From Oenanthe sinensis (Eukaryota; Streptophyta; Magnoliopsida; Apiales; Apiaceae): DNA of 64,000 nucleotides. Positions 56,365 to 64,000 of this stretch are shown one piece after another (position 1 is the first letter of the stretch; the number at the start of each line of letters is the position of its first letter). The DNA is taken from contig CM053802.1 of assembly GCA_028671895.1 (NCBI GenBank), forward strand, positions 41,036,201 to 41,100,200, in the 5' to 3' direction. A program made the position numbers and the translations under genes. Below the pieces are notes generated by a model. The model was not told the DNA's origin. It made no database searches and was given only the letters and a program-made list of their open reading frames with translations.

Positions 56365-58664
56365 ATGTTTGGAAACAAAGATGACAATTCTAAGATTCCT
56401 ATGCTTAAGATAAACGAGTTCACCCACTGGAAGATTAAGATGTTGCACCATCTGGAAGCAACAGGCCCTGACTATCTTGAAAGAATTCATGAATGACCAT
56501 ATGTGCCCTTAAAGCTAGTGCCTCAAATCAATGAAGAAGGCAAAGTAACTGAAGAACACTTCATTGAAAAACCAAAGGCTGAATGGACAAAAGAGGACAA
56601 GGAGAATGTCCTTAAGGAGGCAAAGGTAAAAAACATACTCTTTAACAGTTTGGATTCTGTTATTACAAACTGTGTTCTATCATGTCAAACTGCTATGGAG
56701 ATGTGGACAAAACTTGAAGTGCACTTTCAAGGGACTAAAGATGTCAAGAAGAATGCTAGGTCTTTGCTAATTCAAGAGTATGAGTATTTTGAAGCAAAAT
56801 CTGGAGAATCTATTACTGAGATGTATGATAGGTTCACAAAATTCTTGAATGAGATGGCTATACTTGGTAAGGTTTAAAATTCCGAAGATACAAACGCCAA
56901 GTTTCTGAGAGCACTTCCTGAAGAGTGGGACAATAAGACTACAACCATAAGGGAAGCTAGAGATTTGGATGAACTAATTCTAGAAGAATTGTATGGAAGG
57001 CTCAAGACATATGATTTAGAGATGCAACAGAGGAAGAATAAGAAGTCTGTGAAGACAAAATCTGTGGCACTCTTAATAGAGTCTAAAGATGAACAACAGG
57101 AACAACCCAAAGAAGCAAGAATCAAGGATTCAAGGAAGAAGGGTAAAGCTGTTGTGGAGTTAGAGTCTACTGACACAGAATCTGATTCTGATGAAGAGAT
57201 TGATCTAAGTCAAATGATGGCTATGTTTGCTAAAAATTTCAAAAAGATGAAATTTTACAAAAGAACTGGCAAATTTAGCAAAAGGCCATCATTCAAGAAG
57301 GAAGATGAGAAGGTTGAGAAGAGCAAGAGTACTATAATCAAACTTGACAAAGCAAAGGTCAAGTGTTTCAATTGTGGAATATTGGGGCACTTTGCCAGTG
57401 AATGTAGAAAGTCAAAAAGTCAAGGAAAAGGAAAAGCACTTCTATCAACAGGAAAGGATTGGGCAGATTCAAGCTCATAGGATGATATTGATTATGAAAA
57501 TCTAGCATTGATGGCATCCTCCTCAAGAAAATCACAATCTCCCAAAGAACCCTCATCTCCTAAACCTCAGGTATCAATCTTTACTCCTGAATCCTTAATT
57601 AATTTAGACTCTGATGGTATAGAGATTATGCAAAGTGAGATTAATAAAATAATGGCAACATGTAGGTCTCTCACTAGTGAAAGTGAAAGGTTGAGAGAAG
57701 AAAATTTAACATTAACTAAAAAAATGATCATTTAGAGTCTGAATTAATATTAATGGAACAATACAAAAAAGATTCTGAGAAATATAGTCATAATTACACT
57801 GAAATCTTGAAAGCCTATGACTATGTTAAGAATGAACTAGAAGAAGAGAGACTTAAGTTTAGAGTCTGGACAGACTTTGGTAGAAAAGTTCAAGAAATTC
57901 GCAATAATCAAAATGTGTGTCAAACTGCTGGTCTAGGCTATGACAAGAGTCAAGGCAAAAGACCTATTGTTGAGAATGATAACAATGAAGAAGCTAGCCA
58001 AGTTAATAAGACTAAAGACAAAAGTACATTTGTTCCTGTTAAGTTTGTGACTCCTAAAGAAAAGACTGAAATCACAAACTCATCTGTCAATAGTCCCCCT
58101 GTTGTTGACAAAAAGACAGATGAAACAGGAGCAAATTACTCTAAGAAAAATATTAACATAGGGTACTTGTCTAAGTCTAAGTTAGAAGAAAGGTTAGAGA
58201 ACTTATCAGAGTCTACCAAAACTAGGAGAAATTGGAATGTTAAAGAAGGCATTAATAAAGCAAATAATTATCAAAAGGATCCTAATGCTCCTAGAAAGAA
58301 GTGTTTTAGATGTGGCAACCACAACCATTTAGCCATACATTGTAAAGCAAAAATTGAGAAGAAATCAGAGTCTAGTCTTCCACAGACTCTGAAAAGTCAC
58401 TACATTCCACAGAAACCTTGTTATCATTGTGGTAGCATATTTCACTCTATTTATATGTGTAGAGACTATCATGATTTGTATTTCAATTTTTATGAGCTAA
58501 AATAATCTATTGATAAAAGTTGGTATGACACTGTTAAGACTCAACCAGAGTCTAAAGCAACAAAGGAAACAGGTAAATCAAAGGTGAAAATTGCTAAACC
58601 TGTTTCACCTAAAGTTAGAGAAAAAGGATCCAAAACTGTTTGGGTCCCCAAAACATCTAACTAG
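56365..58664 (+). pseudogene. gag: Element B gag, broken
   Basis: Starts MFGNKDDNSKIPMLKINEF at 56365. Stops at 56494, 56875, 57478 and 58503, and a one-base frameshift at about 57721-57735, break the frame. The recognisable parts are the copia gag/UBN2 region, a zinc knuckle CFNCGILGHFASEC (near 57365), a coiled-coil middle, a second knuckle CFRCGNHNHLAIHC (near 58303) and a third CYHCGSIFHSIYMC (near 58420). It ends TVWVPKTSN like element A's gag. The family motif appears as Glu-Ser or Asp-Ser codons, for example near 57160, 58208 and 58367. Confidence 0.85.
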
Positions 58665-58671
58665 CTGCTTT

Positions 58672-61600
58672 ATGTATGTAGGGAACAAGGGTAAAGAATA
58701 TAACCCTAATCCTGGACAGTGGATGCTCAGGACACATGACTGGAAAGATATCCCTGCTTACAAACTTTATGAAAATGGCTGGCCCAGAAGTATCTTTTGG
58801 AGATGGCAACAAAGGACAAACACTGGGATATGGCAAGATTGTACTTGGGAATGTCATCTTTGAAGAAGTAGCTCTAGTTGATGGCTTAAAATACAATTTG
58901 ATAAGCATAACTCAACTTGGAGACAAAGGTTACCATACTGGCTTTGACAACAAGGAGTGTCTTGTGACTCACAAAGAAATAGACATTTTGGTTTTCAAAG
59001 GACACAGACATGGTAACATTTATGTAGCCAGCTTGGAGGATTGCATACACAGTGAATTCACATGTTTATATAGCAAGGCCTCAACTGAAGAAAGCTGGAA
59101 ATGGCACAAGAAACTGTCACACATCAACTTCAAAACACTAAACAAGTTGGTTAAACATAATCTTGTAAGAGGATGACCACAGGTTGATTTTGTGCAAGAT
59201 AGATTTTGTGAAGCATGTCAACTTGGAAAGTAAAGGAAATCATCCTTCAAGAGCAAGACAATTAACACCATTTCTGAACCTTTTTTTTATTGCATCTTGA
59301 TTTATTTGGTCTAGTAAATGTTATGTCAATTAACAAAAAGAAATATACTCTTGTTATTGTAGATGATTTTACAAGATTCACATGGGTTTTCCTTCTACAT
59401 TCAAAAGATGAAGCTCCACAACACATAATAGACCATATCACTTTTCTGGAAAGAAAATCAAAGAAAACAGTTAGAGTTCTAAGGAGTGACAATGGTACTG
59501 AATTCAAGAATTCAATTATGGAGGACTACTGTGCATCAAAGAGAATTACTCAACAATTTTCTGCACCAGGAACTCCTCAACAAAATGGAGTTGTGGAGAG
59601 AAAGAATAGAACCCTCATAGAAGCTGCCAGAACAATGCTGGCAGAGTCTAAGCTACCAGTATATTTTTGGGCAGAGGCAGTCAATACAGCATGTTTCACT
59701 CAAAACTGTACTTTAATAAACATGCATGGAAAGACTCCTTATGAAATGATAAAGAACAAGAAGCCAAGTGTGAAACACTTTCACATATTTGGATACAAGT
59801 GTTATGTACTAAAAGTACATCCTGAAAACCTAAGCAAATTTGAAGCCAATGCAGATGAATCAATTTTTTCTTGGATATGCAGTAAACACAAAAGCATTCA
59901 GAGTGTTTAATCTCAGAACTAAAATTGTTATGGAATCTATTCATGTTGCATTTGATGATAAAAAGTTTACAGGATTGCAGGATGAGTCAGAGTCTACTAC
60001 ACTGGAATTTGAAAATCTAAAAAGTTCTGAGATAAATGAAGAAGAAGAGGATGAAGACCGTTAAATAACTCCTGAACCAACACAGGAACCTGCACATTCT
60101 GAGGGGGAGCCAGAAAATACAACTCCAAATAATTCAAAGTCTAACAGGTCAGGGTCTACCCAGACAGAGTCTAGACAGACAGATTTAAATTCTTCAGAGT
60201 CTAACTCATCAGGGTCTGGATCAAGCAACTCTGAACCCTTGTCAGAGTCAAGCAATTTAGGGGGAGCTTCCTCATTTGAATTTCACTCAAATACAGAAGA
60301 TGCAAATGACTTAGGGGGAGCTTCAAGTTCAAGAACCAATCTTCCCCCAGCTAGAAAATGGACAAGGGATCACACTCCTGACTTAATAATTGGTGACCCT
60401 GAGAGTGGTGTACAAACAAGAACAACCACTCAAAATGAATGTCTCTATAGTTGTTTTCTCTCAAAGAATGAACCCAAGAAAATTGAGGAAGCTTTGCAAG
60501 ACCCTAATTGGATAATTGCAATGCAAGAAGAATTGAATGAATTTGAGAGAAACAAAGTGTGGAAACTTGTACCAAGACCTAGAGATAGATCAGTTATTAG
60601 TGCAAAATGGGTGTACAGAAACAAACTTGATGAGAATGGAACTGTAGTAAGAAACAAAGCAAGGCTAGTTGCAAAAGGATACTCACAGGAGGAAGGAATT
60701 GACTATGATGAAACTTTTGCACCAGTAGAAAGATTGGAAGCTATCAGAATGTTTCTTGCCTTTGCAGCTCATTCAAAATTCAAGGTGTATCAGATGGATG
60801 TAAAAAGTGCCTTCTTAAATGGAGAATTGGAAGAAGAAGTCTATGTGGAGCAACCACCAGGATTTGTTGATCCAAAGTTTCTTGATCATGTTTACAGGTT
60901 AGATAAGGCACTTTATGGATTGAAGCAAGCACCTAGAGCACGGTATGAAACTCTTTCAAAGAAATTTCTTGAAAACGGATTCATAAGAGGTACCATTGAC
61001 AAAACTCTCTTTATTAGAAAGTATAAAGGTGATATTTTGCTTGTCCAAATTTATATTGATGATATTATATTTGGATCTACTAATGACAAACTCTGTGAAA
61101 AGTTTAGTAAGCTAATGCAGTCAAATTATGAAATGAGCATGATGGGAGAATTAAACTTCTTTTTGGGGCTTCAAATCAAACAGAATGATGATGGAATTTT
61201 CATCAATCAAACAAAGTATGTAAGAGAACTTTTGACGAAGTTTGATATGCAAGACCCTACAACTGCTAAAACTCCCATGTCAACAGCCACTAAGCTAGAC
61301 TCTGACCCAAAGGGTAAAAAAGTTGACAACACTAGCTACAGAGGTATGATTGGCTCATTATTATATTTAACTGCTAGTAGACCAGATATAATGTTTGCAA
61401 CTTGTCTGTGTGATAGATTTCAAGCTGACCCCAGAGAAACACATTTAATAGTTGTAAAAAGAATTTTTAGATATCTCAAGGGGGCACAAACTCTTGGACT
61501 TTGGTATCCTAGAGAGTCAGATTTTTCATTAATTGGTTATTCAGATTCTGACTATGCAGGATGCAAAGTAGACAGGAAAAGCACAACAGGTCAGTGCCAG

Positions 61601-61993
61601 TTTCTTGGCAACAGATTAATTTCTTGGTTTAGCAAGAAACAACAGACTGTATCAACCTCAACAGCTGAGGCTGAATACATTGCCGCTAGGAGTTGCTGTG
61701 CTCAAATTCTGTGGATAAGAAATCAATTACTTGATTATGGACTAACATTCTCAAATATTCCTAGATATTGTGATAATACCAGTGCTATTAAAATTGCAGA
61801 GAATCCAGTCCAACATTCCAGAACAAAGCACATTGATGTCAAGTATCATTTTATTAGAGAACATATTGAAAATGGTACTGTGACACTTCACTATGTTCCA
61901 ACTGACAGATAGATTGCAGACATTTTGACAAAACCACTTGATGAGTCTACCTTTCTCAGACTGGTAGGTGAATTAGGTATGTTAAACATGTAA
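58672..61993 (+). pseudogene. pol: Element B pol, broken
   Basis: Protease LDSGCSGHMTG near 58712, with a frameshift just upstream. Integrase finger WHKKLSHIN...CEAC with stops at 59174 and near 59232. A frameshift lies around a T-run at 59281-59288. Integrase core has DLFGLVN, RSDNGTEF and VVERKN. Another frameshift is near 59868 and a TAA at 60062. The long RT/RNase H frame to 61912 keeps YQMDVKSAFLNG, YIDDIIFGS and STAEAEYIA. A TAG at 61910 (CAG origin likely) precedes the readable ADILTKPLDE tail to 61993. RT has RARY for the usual RAWY. A motif-rich Ser-Glu-Ser linker lies at 60138-60246. Confidence 0.88.
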
Positions 61994-62429
61994 GTGATTA
62001 AAAATTTCAAGAAGCAAGGTATGTACTTTAATTATAGTGCCTGTTTTAACACATTATAATTAATGATTATTGCAAAATTTTGTTTGGTACTTTATCTTGA
62101 CAGAGTCTAGTTTTTAGACTCTGACGAGTCTGTAGACTCTGAGAAAATTATCGCCTAGACTCTGAATCGGTTAAAATTCACGCCTGTAGACTCTGATTGC
62201 GTTTAAACTGTTCAAATGACTTGAAATAGGCGGTAACAGTTATTTTTGACTGGGAATAGACTGTAGACTCGTGTGTATTGTATGCAATTCAATCAAAATA
62301 GAAAATTTCATACATTTTACTCACTTGTTTATTGCTATTTTTTTCTAAGGAAGAATTATTCACAGAGCTTTTTATTAACCCTAGCTAATTTTCTAAATCT
62401 TTTTCATCACTTTCAACTCGACATCTTCA
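61994..62429 (+). other. Pol-env spacer of element B with AGAGTCT/AGACTCT array
   Basis: Non-coding; six or more AGACTCTGA and AGAGTCT units at 62100-62272, in both orientations. This is the same position as the motif-bearing spacers of A and C. Confidence 0.65.
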
Positions 62430-64000
62430 ATGGCTGCAATTTCTACTGTCATGAGGGGACCCAAAGCGATTGCATTCACTTTTAGGGATTTTGATTTCAT
62501 GACCACAAATCATGTTGCTGCTCTTGGGACAAGAAAGGAGTAGATGCTGACTACTTCCCAATGATGGACTTCATGGAGCAATCTGAGCTCAGTTACATTC
62601 TGAAAGCATCCCCAGTGATTCATATGGATGTTGTCTCCAAAGCATGGAGTTCTGAACAGGTAGTTGATCCTTCTCAGGATTAACCAGGTAAAATAATGTT
62701 CACCTTTGGCTCCTCTACTTTTGATGTTACTGCTGATGTGTTTAATTCAGTTTTTAAATTGCCTGTGAAAACACCTTTTGATGAAACTGTATCTGATGAT
62801 GACATTAAAAGCATGTTTAAGGCAATAGGTTATTCTGCTAGCTTAGATAACATGAGTAAGATAACTAGGCATTACTTAATAAAAGAATGGTCATTTTTCT
62901 TTGATCAAATTGCTAAGTGTTTCAATGGTAAATGTAGTGGTTTTGATGCTATTACTGCTATTACTTATCAAATTGGTCACAGTCTCCTATTTGACAAAGT
63001 GATCAACATTGGTAATATGTTGCTCACTCAAATGGGAGCAAAATTAAATAATATGCAAGAGGGGAGGAAAAAGGTCTACTACAATAGATTTCTTATGATT
63101 CTCCTCAACCACTTCATTCCTGACATGTCAACCAACTTGGCAGATGATTGTTATGTGCAGGCATACAAACAACAAAGAAGGATATTCTCTAACATCAAGA
63201 GAATTGATGACAAGAAGAAGAATCTACCTGCCATGACTTATACACAGGTAATGCAGGTAAAACTCTCAACCTACAAACCTTATCTCTACAATGCTTCATT
63301 TTTTGGTGGTGAAATGGTGCAGGAACAAGTAATGGAGAGTCCCCTTGCACCTACCCAAGTCACCCAATCCCCTTCAATTACACAATCTTCAAAACCAAAA
63401 TCCAAAAAGAAACCAACCTCTAGTGTCTCTCAACAGGCACCAGTTGTAAAGAGAAGAAAATTGGTTCAAACTAGGCTTATGGATGAGCACAGTGATGAGG
63501 AGATCAACCCTTTAGAGAAACAAGTTGTTGAAGGTCTTTCTTTGCTAAAAGAAGGTCATGAGACACTTGATTCTAACCTTCAAGCCAAGTCTGTAGTCTC
63601 TGAAAAGGCTACAGACTCTGAAAAACCTAGGAATGCACCTCAGGATTCTCAAATTGAATCTCCTGAGAAATCTTTTGCTCAGAAGTACAGAAGGTTAAGG
63701 AAGGCTTATTCTGCACACACACACAAGCCTATTATTGTTACTGACCCTGTTTTGCAGGAAACAGATGCTCCCAAGGCTCCTACAGAGCTAGACTCTAAAA
63801 GAAAGAAAACACCTGAACCAGAGTCTAATGTTGAGTCAGAGTCTAGACTGCCTTTAGACTCTGATTATGACACATTTTGGGAATGAATGCCATTGGATGC
63901 AGCCTCAAGTCTAATTGATGAGATCATTACTCCAAGTGATGAGGCACTGCTATTCTTATATCCTTTTGTGGAATCAGTTGAAGATCCAGAGCAACATCAG
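62430..64000 (+). pseudogene. Element B envelope-like ORF, broken and cut by window edge
   Basis: ATG 62430 opens a frame that shifts near 62527. It then continues as GVDADYFPMMDFMEQ, meets a TAA near 62681, runs 62696-63886, and after a TGA goes on to the window end. The N-terminal domain matches element A (LIKEWSFFFDQIAKCF, FDAIT, YYNRFLMILLNHF). It is followed by a basic KRRK stretch (63449-63460) in the same relative place as KTKKRK of element A, and by a Ser/Glu-rich part with family motifs at 63589-63862. No signal peptide is visible. Confidence 0.8.

Larger units (their letters stand above)
55559..64000 (+). mobile_element. Element B: second Sirevirus-like Ty1/copia element, 5' part, decayed
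   Basis: 5' LTR, PBS, gag, pol, motif-bearing spacer and envelope-like gene in the same order as element A, running off the right window edge. Coding regions align with element A but contain several stops and frameshifts. The family DNA motif is different (TCAGAGTCT). Confidence 0.92.

Overview
This is a stretch of flowering-plant nuclear DNA, probably from a eudicot. The evidence is host genes with GT-AG introns and plant-type proteins, AT-rich spacers, and dense nests of LTR retrotransposons, plus a CACTA transposon, a MITE, a LINE remnant and a possible Helitron. There is nothing bacterial or organellar. I cannot name the species. About 13 kb (roughly 9.2-22.3 kb) is a gene island; nearly everything else is mobile DNA.

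Layout. 1-1785: minus-strand 5' end of a Ty1/copia Sirevirus-like element (LTR, PBS, start of gag), cut by the window edge. 1786-7083: 3' part of an older element of another family (C), with a pol-env spacer, a decayed envelope-like gene and the 3' LTR. 7084-9777: intergenic DNA with a LINE reverse-transcriptase fossil. 9778-15565: five-exon tafazzin-like N-acylphosphatidylethanolamine synthase. 16900-17799: single-exon uroporphyrinogen-III-synthase-domain gene. 19523-21654: three-exon DAO-type 2-oxoglutarate dioxygenase (auxin oxidation), followed by a fossil copy of the 3' end of the 16.9 kb gene. 22363-36756: non-autonomous Ty3/gypsy Tat-like element (TSD AATAT) carrying an antisense ORF. 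It is interrupted by a young Athila-like element (24997-31304, TSD TTTAT) and by a solo LTR (32804-34504). 37470-51740: solo LTR related to family C, split by a nearly complete 12.96 kb Sirevirus-like element A (38379-51342, TSD ATGTA). 52490-55427: CACTA transposon (TSD CCT) holding a captured alternative-oxidase fragment, ACGT-core repeat arrays and a 174-bp tandem repeat. 55559-64000: 5' part of a second, decayed Sirevirus-like element (family B).

The most interesting pattern is shared by the Sirevirus-like families. Each carries its own short motif many times: ATCAATTGAT-like in A, TCAGAGTCT-like in B, AGTCATACCGA in C and AGTCTTACCGA in the C-like solo LTR. The motif sits in the LTR and in the spacer between pol and the envelope-like gene. 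In A and B it also lies inside the coding DNA of gag, pol and the envelope-like gene. The envelope-like proteins of A, B and C share an N-terminal domain followed by a basic, nuclear-signal-like stretch, and I see no obvious signal peptide or membrane anchor. This would fit an element-specific DNA-recognition system, a protein with its own cis motif, but that is inference.

The host genes are independent household or hormone genes (membrane lipid acylation, tetrapyrrole chemistry, auxin turnover). They are not an operon or a biosynthetic cluster. Stop codons inside the retroelement genes are mostly explainable as C-to-T changes in CAA, CAG or CGA codons, as expected for methylated transposons.
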